A DNA stretch of 64,000 bases from Buxus sempervirens (Eukaryota; Streptophyta; Magnoliopsida; Buxales; Buxaceae). Position 1 is the first letter of the stretch. Every line of letters begins with the position of its first letter. The stretch covers positions 40,665,949 to 40,729,948 of the forward strand of contig OX387182.1 in NCBI GenBank assembly GCA_947561395.2, read 5' to 3'. Position numbers and translations under genes: made by a program. Below are positions 47,654 to 57,954 of this stretch, one piece after another. The notes under the pieces are model-generated. The model saw nothing but the letters and a program-made list of their open reading frames with translations. It was not told the DNA's origin and searched no databases.

Positions 47654-47833
47654 TATATGTACTCATCTCAATCATCTTGCTCAAGTTACGTTCCTATATA
47701 GTATAACATTTTATTCTGCAGTGTGTAATTTTCGTCCTCCTAAAAATATTTGCCTATTTTGATTCATTGTTGAATAGAGATTTATGTTTTTTCGCACATA
47801 TCCAAAACATCCAGGTATATCCTATTTGGCTTG

Positions 47834-49769
47834 ATGGCACGTGTATACAAACTGCTTTCAAAGATCCATGATCGCATGCGCAATTTGAAAGTTAAATTAC
47901 GATTACTTGAAAAAGGGCATTCAAGACAGTCTAAAAGTGGGCCAACCAAATTCCAACGCCTTATATTCTCGGATGAGCAAGTTCTAAGTTTAACTATTTT
48001 TGCATTATCTTTCATACTTATTATGGGTGTCTCATATGCAATGCATCATTTGCAGAGCACTCGCATCCAAGCAACATTATTTGGTGGAGATATTGACATA
48101 TTTGATAGCTTGCTCAGTGTGGATCATGTGTACTATATTTCTAATGCTATTGTTAAACGAATATTGCCGCAATAACAAATTGTGCAAAATGATTTCCAGC
48201 TAACCATCAACTCACGTACCCTCATTGAAGAAGCAACTGATGGCACAATGGATGGTGTTCAACAAACATATAATTTCATTGAACTTGCAGACTTGCCGAA
48301 CCAATTGAGTCTTCTTCACAGACAGGTACCTTTCTATACATACTCATCATAGTAACTCAACCTTTTTTATTTTAATGTAGTAAATTCCTAATGAATTTTT
48401 TTTTTAGATGTTCTTGCTGTGGTTATTGATGTCCTATCTATAAGAAATGTGGTTATAAAAGCTACAAGCTCACCTGTGCGTCTACGTGACTTAATTATCG
48501 TTGACAAGATGTACGTCTTATTGCACTACACTGTTTAATTTATATGACACCACATGATTCCTGTCACTTGATTGCTTTGTATTTGTTTCTATCCCCTTCT
48601 AGGTTGAAGCCATTTACGCTTACTACATGGGATGAATTTACAAGTTGTGAATGTGAGGATATATGCAATATTCTTGAGACATTCCCTATAATCGTTGCAA
48701 CAAATATTCGAGTCAGGGTTTATAATGGTAAAAAAATATATTAGTTGTGTTGTTTTTTTTAAATATGAAATAACTTTGTTATATTAACTAGGCTTGTCGC
48801 TTACAATTCGCCCTTCAATAACAATTCGAATAAATCCTTCCATCCTAGAAACTACAGCTTTGTGTTCTTGGTATGCGTACAATATGCCCATATTTTTGTT
48901 ATCATGCATGTGATTATTACACATTGCATCTTATAGCCAATCTCTTCAAGTGCAATGACAATCTAACCATGATTGCTCAACTTAAAGAACAAAAGACATA
49001 CCTAACTCCAGTCAACTCAGTTGATGAGTTTGAACTTCTCCCCATCGACAAGTTACTTGACTCGGTAAGTTATTCAAATTTGACTTCGTTGTTTTTGCGA
49101 ATTGAAATTTATATAACATGGACTATCGTTTTTAGTATACAAGTGGGTAGATCAAAGCAATTGTATCAGAGATTGATGTTGATCAACGCTTCTGGTACAT
49201 GTCTTGCAACAAGTGCAAGCGTGGTGTAAAAGAAACATATAGGAGTACGTTTGTTTGTCAAGAATGCAAAAACAATTGTTCCATTGCTGAACCAAGGTGT
49301 GTGTTTATGGCAATATGTTCTTTAGTGTTCACACGTACATTATGTAAATCTATTATGGTTCCTGTAATGTGTTCCTATCGCTTGACTTGGCTTCAACTTA
49401 TAATGTAGGTGCCTACTTCGAGGAAGGCTTGCAGATGACACAGGCAACATACTCGTCACCATTTTTGGAGATTGCGCAGAGAAAATCTTGTAGAAATCTG
49501 CATTGGATCTTATGCAAATGGCCAATGAGGTTTTTTAAACAACAAAACCTTTACATATTCTTACACAACCAATTTCTTCAACATTCTACGAATAATCAAT
49601 GTTTTACAATTACACGTGGTGTATCTGTCAGGAAAGAGCCGATATAATCACAAAGTTCAATGCACGCACCGTTCAGGAAAAGTACCTATTCCGTATGAAA
49701 TGCGTGGGATGGTCAGGTGACGCCAGACTAGCAACTGCATGGAATGTTAATCAAGTGGAGGATGCATAG
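47834..49769 (+). pseudogene. Helitron-encoded RPA1-like ssDNA-binding protein, 8 exons, broken
   Basis: RPA1 homologues are carried by plant Helitrons and probably bind the displaced single strand. Exons are 47,834-48,325, 48,408-48,510, 48,603-48,727, 48,792-48,870, 48,937-49,064, 49,136-49,296, 49,409-49,529 and 49,632-49,769, all with AG/GT borders. The first has an OB-fold (DUF223-like) domain with TRIQATLFGGDIDIFD. The sixth has the RPA C-terminal zinc ribbon (WYMSCNKCKRGV, then FVCQECKNN). The last two have LADDTGNILVTIFGDCAEKI and MKCVGWSGDARLATAWNV. Stops at 48,173 (TAA), about 49,148 (TAG) and about 49,489 (TAG) break it. It lies 180 bp after the helicase and on the same strand. Confidence 0.88.
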
Positions 49770-51300
49770 AGATTCATGGAACAAGCACATTATCCAGTTG
49801 TTCAGACAGTTCCATTATGCTTATTGTATATGTTGTCATGTTTTGTTGTTATGCTTATTCCGATTACTCATGTACCTCGTATTATCATGACCGTGTCATA
49901 AAACTTAATACTTTATTTACATATGCATTACTTCCTTCCTATATTGTTGATATCATATCATTGAAAGCTTGCATCTTCACCATGTTAGCATTTAATTATT
50001 ATTTCATTCTACTATTCTTGCTTTCACGCACTATTATTAGATTGATTAGCTTTGCATTACATGGAGGTAATGAACATTAATATTATGATATAGTCATTCC
50101 ATTTCACAATTTGATTCTGCCAATTTATATTGCCGCCTAACCTTCATTCCTCTTCTTGTCAATATTTTTGCCAGTAGCATATGCAGAAATTTGTAGTTTA
50201 CTGTATGAGACTAAATAATTTGTTCTTATTTGGAGCTATTGTGATCCAGTGATGGTAAGTCATTGCTTCATGTTCTCACTCAGTTTATATATGCCTATGT
50301 GTGCCTAACCACCTATGTGGTTATAGTTCCTTTGGGAGATTCGTGTGGGCCTATCTCACTTCATTCTTGCTTACATACTTTATTCACAAGGTGGCCTTCG
50401 GCAATGCTTTGATTTCAGCAAGCTGTGACGACATTCAATCCCCAGCCATATGTGAGTCCAGCTACAGCCTTGCCAGCCATTACCCATTCCTCGGGTAAGG
50501 CAACTTATATTACTATCCTACCCCAATTCATTCCACTAATGGACAAACACTTTTGATATAGTGCCTCAAGTGCTGTAGGTTCTTGAAATCAACTTTCCTC
50601 CAATTTGTGCATTTTTGTAGTATTTCAAGGCTCAACTTGTGCCCTTGAAGCGTCTTTTCACCTCAATATGGTGGACAACTAATCCTTGTCATAGGAAATG
50701 AAAGAATGACCCTGTTGTTGACCACACCTTGATATTCCTGCAAACTTTTTAATTGTTTAGTGACTAGATTCTTTATTACGCTTATTTAAGAGCTTTCACC
50801 ATTCTTCCATATTTGCTCTTTCAATTATTAAATTTGTGACTCACCTAGCTTAGCAATGGCTAGAGCTTTTGGGGACTTCTGCCTTAAGGATTTTGGTTTG
50901 ATTTCTGTGCCAGATGTTTCTTATCATTGTCTCTTAGAGAGGCATGAGTCAGTAAAATCCATTTTTTTAGTGAAAATTATCATTATTGGGCTAGATTTGA
51001 TTTCTGTGCCAGACATTTCTTATCATTGTCTGTTAGAGAGAGATGAGTTTCTTACAGATGTTTCTACTTGTAATTTGAGATTGTTTGTTCTTCAGATGTT
51101 ATGAGATATCATGCTTTTGACATGTTATTCAATTTCCATGTAATTAGTCAAGGGCCATCAACTCCCATCAAATAAAACGTGCTCCCATATACCTATCATT
51201 GAAGTTTTTGAACTGAACTGACTATAAAAAAAAATTAATTTAACAAATTCTGACAGCTTTTTATAAAATTTATTTATTATTATGTTTTAATACAAAGGGC
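49770..51300. other. Helitron 3' region with an exon-like fragment and a direct repeat
   Basis: An exon-like piece at 50,419-50,494 has TTTCAG before and GTAAGG after and an open Pro/Thr-rich frame (FNPQPYVSPATALP); it may be a captured host exon. A direct repeat of about 55 bp, with TTTGATTTCTGTGCCAGA and TTTCTTATCATTGTCT, lies at about 50,895-50,947 and 50,998-51,048. No gene is recognised otherwise. Confidence 0.4.
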
Positions 51301-51303
51301 TAA

Positions 51304-51340
51304 CTAGTACTAGCAAAAAGCACGCGTTATGTGCGTATTA
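51304..51340 (-). mobile_element. 3' terminus of a second Helitron, minus strand
   Basis: The minus strand reads AATACGCACATAACGCGTGC, then TTTTTGCTAG, then TACTAG and T. This is the layout of a Helitron 3' end: a short degenerate hairpin, about 10 nt, and a terminal CTAG followed by a host T. It is opposite in orientation to the large Helitron and to the terminus at 51,816. Its 5' end was not found. Confidence 0.5.
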
Positions 51341-51815
51341 AAAGGAAAAAAAATGTTATTATTACTTTTTTTTTAAACAACATGACTTGCTAAAGGAAAG
51401 CAAGATAGATCAAAATTTTAAATTTTGATTTGCTATAAAATAATATTTGTGTTAAAAACAATCGTGAATTATTGATGTTGGAATATAAAATAAAAGAAAA
51501 GTATGTGGTCTAAATATAAAACACAGATAATTATGAATAAGGGAAATATTTTGCCTGTATTGGATCCCAATTATGCAAGGATTAGTTAGATATCTTTAAA
51601 AATAATTAATTATTTTAATTTTTAATAAATAGATAATTATAATCTATATATTATAATATTTCGTTTTCTAAAATATAATAAAATTATTTCCTCATACATA
51701 ATAACATTATTTCTAGCAAATTAAAATTTAAAAATTTTATGTAACGTACTTTTTTTTAGCAAGACATGTTATCCAAATAAATAATAATAATAACATTTGC
51801 CTTTTCCTTCTTAAG

Positions 51816-51875
51816 ACACGCATAGCGTGTGCTTTCCGATAGTAGTACGCATAGCGTGTGCTTTCCGATAGTAGT
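51816..51875 (+). mobile_element. Helitron 3' terminus with tandemly duplicated hairpin
   Basis: A 29-bp unit (ACGCATAGCGTGTGC then TTTCCGATAGTAGT) occurs twice, at 51,818-51,846 and 51,847-51,875. The first copy is preceded by AC, giving a perfect hairpin ACACGC-ATA-GCGTGT at 51,816-51,830. A hairpin followed by about 10 nt and a TAG-T end is the Helitron 3' signature, though the last bases are TAG, not CTAG. It is probably the right end of the large plus-strand Helitron. Confidence 0.6.
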
Positions 51876-52103
51876 TGAAATAAGAATGACTTCTTTACAC
51901 TACAAGGTCAGACTTATTATTTATGAAAAGTAATTTTAAGTTAGAACAATGGCAAACCTGTAATATTTATATTCTTTTATGAGAATGAAAAGTTTCATAT
52001 CAAATATCAAATCCAGCTTCTATGTAGTTCGTGCAAATTCATTTAGGGGAAACTCATTCCTTAGATTGATCATGAATGCCTAATTATTAAAAAAAAAAGA
52101 GAA

Positions 52104-52485
52104 ATTTACACTTACCTCCCTTCTAGTTCCTTTCAATTGTAAATACCTCCCTTAGGTTTCTAAAATGATACTTTACTCCCTTTTATATTTGTTGTCTACT
52201 TTATACCCTTTAATGTGTACAATTATTACTAAAATTTGAATGTGTTTTGATGAATTTACCCTTCCTTAAATACAAAACTGTAAGATTTTATGTTTTTATA
52301 ATAAAAAACAATTTTTAAAAGCTTAAAGGTATTAAAATAAATTTAGAAATGTGATTTTATTTTTAATTTTTTAATTTTTTTATTTCAAATAAAAAATTGA
52401 CAAGGGAAAGAATAGTCAAATTACAATATAAAAGTCTGATTAGGGAAGTAAGCGTCATTTTAAAAACCTCAAGGGAGGTGTAAAG
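52104..52485. mobile_element. Foldback MITE, about 380 bp
   Basis: The left end TTTACACTTACCTCCCTT and the inverted right end CTTTACACCTCCCTT continue inward as inverted repeats (TTCTAAAATGATACTT on the left, TTTAAAATGACGCTTAC on the right). The inverted arms are about 50-60 bp. There is no coding potential and no clear target duplication, so superfamily is not assigned. Confidence 0.65.
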
Positions 52486-52501
52486 CAGAGTACAAAAACA
52501 C

Positions 52502-52865
52502 CACATTCTCTCTCCTCCATGTGGACATCCCTTCTTTCTCCAATGACCCTTTTAAGCCCCATTGAAACCCCATACTCTCTCTCCTCTACGTGTACACATT
52601 CTTTCTTCTCTCATAACTCTTTGGGTCCCACACAAACAAGATAAATTTTATCTAAAAATATCTTATTAAAAAAAATAGAAGGGACATCCCAAAGAAATAA
52701 ATATATAAGAACAAAATACTTTAATAAAAATGGGCCTTAACGGCCCTTTCTACAATATTATCTTAACTAAATTAAAATTATAAGATTAATCCTTATCTTT
52801 TTAGTATATCATATGTATAGATATATTTTATCTATACTATTAATAAAAGGAAAAAGGGAATTGTG

Positions 52866-52905
<40 letters not shown>

Positions 52906-53215
52906 ATATTCCCTCAGATTCTGATCTCCATTTTTTTTCTTCCAACTATTGTCTTTTCCAACTAAAATAATCCAAAACCATAACCACCCATTACTCTTTT
53001 CACATTCGAATTTAAACCCTACTTATATGCTATAGTTAAGGATGAGGACGTGCAGTATGCAAGTACCACCGCTAGTATATAATAAAGCAAAGTCCTGAAA
53101 CACCACATTCTCTCTCCTCCACGTGGGCATCCCTTTTTTCTCCCACAGCTCTTTTGGGCCCCACATTAAAATGATTTATTTGAAATCAATAATTTCTTCA
53201 AATATATATATCTTA
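52502..53215 (+). repeat. Repeated Helitron-like 5' region and G37 run
   Basis: CACCACATTCTCTCTCCTCC occurs at about 52,501 and 53,101, with a degraded third copy near 52,570. In the two main copies the next 150 bases also match (CATCCCTT, then TTTGGG-CCCCACA, then AATATTATCTTAAT). Before the 53,101 copy is GCTAGTATATAATAAAGCAAAG. Between them TCTATACTATTAATAAAAGG (52,833) leads into G37 at 52,868-52,904. Similar strings begin plant Helitrons, so these look like stacked non-autonomous Helitron 5' ends. Part of the G run may be an assembly or slippage artefact. Confidence 0.5.
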
Positions 53216-53381
53216 CTTCCACGAAGATACTGTCATTTCTCCAATATTATCTTTAATTAAATTAAAATAATTTTTTAAATTTAGTTAAAGATAACATATT
53301 TAAATATATATGTTGCGGTGCTAAGCACAAGTAAAACGGCATTTAAGTTTCATGTTTTAGCCGAGTCACATTGGTAAAAAA

Positions 53382-54341
53382 ATGTCATTATTATTTCGAT
53401 TTATGGCGGGAACCTGGCAATATTATTCTTCCGATCCTGACAAGTATAATCCTTCGTTCTGTAAGAGCAATCGCTCTGTGAAACCCTCGCTATGGTGCTC
53501 TTTCGATTGCCTGTCGCGGGATATACCTACATCACACACGGGATCTACTTCAAAAACTTCTGAAGAGCAAGATGACAGAAGTAATGGCGACTCTACACTC
53601 TCCGGTCTTTCAAGAATCGTTAGTTTTGAAAGAAAAAACAGTGTAAATGAACCTGGTATTGGGAGGGGTGAAAGAACTATAGACAAGGAACATTGGGAGA
53701 CTCTTAACGAAATGGGATTTTTGGTTTGCTGGGGTTAGGGGAATGAAGATGATTTCAGAGCTTTGAAGGAGGTGGAGATGGTGAAACAGAATGAGAATGA
53801 GAGCTTGAGGACTGGGAGCTTTAATGCCGGAGATATTGTTTGGGCAAGAGTATGCCCTCAAATGTGGTGGCCTAGTTTGATTATAAGAAGTGGTCGAGTT
53901 AGGGTTCTAGCGTCCCTCATTGGTTCTAATAGAACTAGGTGTTTCAAGGGATCTGAAATTTGCCCATTTGAGCATAACTTTGATGCATTGTCAGAGAAAT
54001 TTGGATGGGAACAGTCAGCCGCGTTAGATTGTGCTTTGGTGGCATTTGGATGCAGGGTGGCCTTGGGATTAATGTGTCCATGCCAAGGAGAGAGTCTAGA
54101 AGAGACTGTGGACGTGAAGAAGGCATTTCAGCCAGTGGCAGTCTTGGTGTTTGTTCTTAGGATGGCTGTTTTACCAGTGATAGAAGAAGCAGAGGCTGTT
54201 AGTGCCATAAGAATGGTTGCCGAAGTTAAAACATTTCGACAGTTCATTGCTTTTGAGCAAAGCCAGATGTACCAGGAAACGAGCAGGTTCTGTGGAAGCC
54301 ACTCTACCATAGATGATTCAGAAGCTATCATGAGGTGTAAG
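53382..54341 (+). pseudogene. PWWP-domain protein gene fragment with one in-frame stop
   Basis: PWWP domains bind methylated histone tails or DNA in chromatin. One frame runs from an ATG at 53,382 to 54,341, with a single TAG at 53,736-53,738. The PWWP domain is FNAGDIVWARVCPQMWWPSL followed by VLASLIGS and KGSEICPFEHNFDALSEK, with Met in the first Pro position (MWWP). The part before it is Ser/Thr-rich and charged. A GTGTAAG donor lies at the 3' end, so at least one more exon once followed; I do not find it. The parent gene is not identified. Confidence 0.7.
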
Positions 54342-54621
54342 TAGCTTTACATGGTTTTTCTGGTTCATTTTATTTTGATGGTGGATACTCTTTTGTTTCC
54401 CTTTTTCGGTGGCTCTTATATATCATGACCATGAAATTGCTTGAATATTTAAGGTTAGCTGCCATTAATTTTGTTTCTTGCTGCTCCTGTGTGAAATGTT
54501 TCCAGATTAGGGAAGGTCTTTTATAGTAATCAGGTTACCTAATATTGTGTTGTGAACAGCCATGGGAAATTATGCTCATTCATGTTTGATTTTAGAACAA
54601 GGGAGATGTGAGAGTCTGAAA

Positions 54622-54948
54622 CAAGGTTTGCAGTTTCGGTGCCAGTGGGCACGCCCATCGGCCAAAACGAAATTTCCGGCGTGCCGCCAAAAATTGGTTT
54701 TTTTTTTTCCTGATTTTGGGGAAATTTCGTCAGCACGCCACCCCGTTTCGCCAATAAAAAATAAAATTTTTTCCGTTTCACCCGTTTCGTTTCGTTTCGC
54801 TCGGCACGCCGCCCCGTTTCGGTGACAAATCGTCGAAATTTCGGTGAAGTCACCAATGATGCACCCTGACGATTTCCTCTGGTGAAACGCATAGCTGGGG
54901 GTCCAAAAACCGAAATTTCGGCGGCACGCCGCGAAACTATAAACCTTG
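54622..54948. mobile_element. hAT-type MITE, 327 bp, perfect 8-bp target duplication
   Basis: Ends CAAGGTTTGCAGTTTCG and, inverted, CAAGGTTTATAGTTTCG form 17-bp terminal repeats with two mismatches. GTCTGAAA flanks both sides (54,614-54,621 and 54,949-54,956). An 8-bp duplication and CA...TG ends fit the hAT superfamily. The interior is rich in CGAAATTTCGG palindromes and CACGCCG and has no coding capacity. It may lie in an intron of the former PWWP gene. Confidence 0.9.
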
Positions 54949-54956
54949 GTCTGAAA

Positions 54957-55920
54957 TACTGCATTGTAATCTTAGGTACACAATCTGTCTACCTATAAAA
55001 CTGTTTGCTAGTAATTTATATAATAATATATCTTGATTACCGATCAAAAAAAATTTTGTTTCTTGCTGCTGTTATTTTTGCAGACCATATGTTGTTAATT
55101 TCACTTCACATATATTTATCCTGAACTTCGCCCATGTTAAACATTTATGATTTTTGAATTTGCTATCTATCTAGTTATTCTCTATGATGGATATAGAGTG
55201 TGTGTGTGTATGTGTGAGTGAGTGTGCTTGTGTTTAAACTTTGAGGGCTGAGCCTCTGCATACCATTAACAAAAATTATCTAGCCCTATTGCAGAATATA
55301 CAAGCTAACCTGACCAAAACAATTACACAACCTATTAATTATGACAAATGGCTACTAACACAGAAGTTAACATTGATCACAATTGCCACCGGGTAATGGT
55401 CCCAAATTGCCGCAGGACATGGGTTACCAATATTTTTCTGATCTTCTCCTTCATCCATAAGCCAATATCCATTAGATATCTAGGATTCCGCATTTAACTT
55501 TGATTGCAAAAGCTAGCTTCGCAAGATGTAGCTTGCTACATCACAATGCACCAATAAGTATGCCATCTATCCCTTGGACTTTCAATATTACATCTGCTAG
55601 CAAGGATAGGAACTTTGCTAAATAGATAATCCACAATTAAGATCTTCTCACATGATGTAGTCCACATTAAACGGGATAGGAACTTTCCAAGAAACTGTGG
55701 AGGGTCTAAGAATCACTCTCCCCATAACAAAAAGCATGGGTACGAAGAATTTTCCATGTTAACTCCTTGCCTAGATGATATTGAATGATGCATTCAAACC
55801 CTTAAGGACCCTTAAGGGTGTCAATCCATCTCCTCTGCTCATATTCAATTCCTTCTGAAAGAACAAGTATTTCAAACTGTTATGGTCTGTATACTAATCG
55901 AATTCCTCTTCATACAAATA
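54957..55920. other. Unassigned stretch
   Basis: No gene seen. A GT microsatellite lies near 55,198-55,226. The part after about 55,300 may be further decayed gypsy polyprotein of the next feature, but I cannot align it by eye. Confidence 0.4.
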
Positions 55921-55924
55921 AGGC

Positions 55925-57460
55925 TTCCACAACTTCAATGCAAATACAATGACTTATATCTCAAGGTCATGGCTGAGATATCTATACTTACAATCCTTAA
56001 GTTGCCAGCATATACAACTACTCTGCGTTTCTGCATAAGAATGCAACCAAGTCCTTTCCTAAAAGCATCAACATAGACTGTTTAATAAATGCCCTCCTTA
56101 GGAAAGCACAAAACTGGGGCCAGCATGAATGACGCTTCAACTCTTCAAAACTGGCATCACATGCTGAATTACAAACAAATGGTGTGCTCTTCCTTATTAG
56201 TCTAGTGAGGTGATTGGAAACTGACGAGAAGTCCTCAACAAACCTCCTGTAGTAGCCAATCGAACCAAGAAAACTATGAACCTTAGCCATTGAAAATTGA
56301 TTTGGTAAAAAATAACTTACACTTTCAAAACTTTGCAAACAGCTGCTTCTCCTTCAGAGTTTGCAAAACAATTCTCAAATGTTACTCATGAAGCTCTACA
56401 CTAGCTGAATAGATCAATATACCATCAATGAAGATAACCACAAACTGATACAGATACCATTAAAACATCTTATTCATAAATTGGGTCAAATGAAACCCTT
56501 ATCCAATAGCTCTTGCAACTGTTAATTTAACTTATGTAGCTCAAAAATGGATATCATATAAGGAGCCTTAGAAATAGGATCTAATCTTGGAATAAGGTCA
56601 ATGCCAAACTATACCTCTCTTTTATGTGGAAATCCAGGCAATTCATTGAGTAAAAACATCAGGAAATTATTGGATTACAGGAACATCCTTGAGGTTCTGG
56701 TCCTTCTGATCTAATCTTACTATACACATAGGCTAGATAACCTTCTTAACTAGCTTTTCTGCCTTCAATTCAGAAGTCAAGTGAGATGAACTCAAGCTCC
56801 TAATACACAAAAAAGAAAATTCCGGCCGACCCAACAACTAAAGAACAACTTTCTTCTTAAAATGCTCCACCTTAGCATGATAGATGAAAGACAATCTATG
56901 AAGGATAATGTCAAAATCTTGAATGTCTAACAAAATTAAGTTAGTTGCCAAACTCCTACACCCAATGTTAACCACACAACTCCCCATCAACTATTTTTTA
57001 TTCTTTATTTTTTTGGGTTGATCACTCCTCATCAATTTACCAATGATTAAATAATCATCAACAGACGTGGCAACAGAAAGAAAAAAAAAGGGGAAAAAAA
57101 AACTTGGGTGGCTTAGAAACTACCTATCAACTAGTAGCAAATAGAGAAGATGCAAAAGAATGGATAGTGCCTAAATCAAGCAACACTAGCAAGAAAACTA
57201 GAAGTAACCAGCTCACCTTGGACCACAGATGGTGATGCCTGCACATCCTGCTGGGTCAAGGCAAAAACTCTCCTTTGAACTCTTTGTCTCTCGCCTCCCT
57301 AAACTGGCCCGTGACCCTGCCACAATGGCATCTAAGAATGATGTGTTGGCTACCCTACACTGTCAATTGAGGTCTCTATGTTGGCAGCTTCTAGGGCAAC
57401 TGCGGCCAATCTCAAACCAAGTGGCCAACCTGACCACACTTGAAATCCCATAGTACAATA
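55925..57460 (-). pseudogene. Decayed Ty3/gypsy gag-pol
   Basis: Minus-strand remnants in the expected order. A gag zinc knuckle (DFKCGQVGHLV, then a stop) lies near 57,410-57,450. The start of the reverse transcriptase region (PISKAPY, QLQELLDKGF) is near 56,500-56,600. Motif C reads FIDGIL near 56,400-56,440, where the family has FIDD, so the second catalytic Asp is lost. VHSFLGSIGYYRRFVEDFS at about 56,240-56,290 leads to RNase H traces (GCILMQ, HDLE) to about 55,925. Frameshifts and stops are many. It is an old, inactive copy. Confidence 0.85.
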
Positions 57461-57584
57461 GCATTACATACGGGGTCACCCATATCTCTAATAGGCACTA
57501 GCAAAACCAACACTACTACTCGGTTGCTGCCAATCAGACCGGGCTCTCTTCTAAATAAGATATGCCCTATTGCTCTAACTAGAC

Positions 57585-57946
57585 AAAGGATGGAAATTTC
57601 GCATTTCGTCAAAAATTCACTGGATCGAAATTTCTTTGGATTCACTGAGGGAGATCCAGCGAAATTTTGAGAAATTTCGAGAAAATTAAGGAATTTTCCC
57701 TACATTTCCCCAATGAGGGGAAATAGGGAAATATGTGTTTTTCACTTTTTCTTGTATTTTTTGGTTTAATATATTCATAATAAATGAATACATGAGGAAA
57801 TCTAGGGAAATTTTGCCAGAATTTGCTGAAATTTGGTGAAATTTCACCAAAATCAAGGAAACAAGGGAAATCTCATTTTCCCCCAACATTTCACTGAACT
57901 TGCAAAATCGAAATTTTGGCAAAATTTTGCGAAATGTCAAATGCTG
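57585..57946. mobile_element. MITE, 362 bp, 8-bp target duplication AACTAGAC
   Basis: AACTAGAC flanks both sides (57,577-57,584 and 57,947-57,954). The interior is dense in GAAATTTCG and related palindromes, like the hAT MITE at 54.6 kb. Terminal repeats are weak (GGAAATTTCGC against an inverted GACATTTCGC). If the element starts with CA, the duplication is 7 bp. Family assignment to hAT is by duplication length and composition. Confidence 0.7.
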
Positions 57947-57954
57947 AACTAGAC

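Larger units (their letters stand above)
33875..51875 (+). mobile_element. Autonomous-type Helitron (Rep/helicase plus RPA), disrupted by nested insertions
   Basis: A rolling-circle transposon whose genes lie on the plus strand: N-terminal exons at 33,875-35,031, the Rep/helicase at 43,461-47,653 and an RPA1-like gene at 47,834-49,769. The interval 35,032-43,460 is a later insertion. A Helitron-type 3' terminus (hairpin ACACGC-ATA-GCGTGT then a TAG end) at 51,816-51,875 has the right orientation and is the likely right end; linking it to this element is inference. I could not find the 5' TC terminus upstream, so 33,875 is only where coding sequence starts. Stops and frameshifts in both genes mean it is immobile. 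Confidence 0.75.

Noticed and set aside
53423-54331. Minus-strand frames across the PWWP region
   Set aside because: They are antisense shadows of the plus-strand PWWP frame.
54539-54964. 141-codon minus-strand frame at the hAT MITE
   Set aside because: It spans the MITE and both target duplications, so it cannot be a conserved gene.
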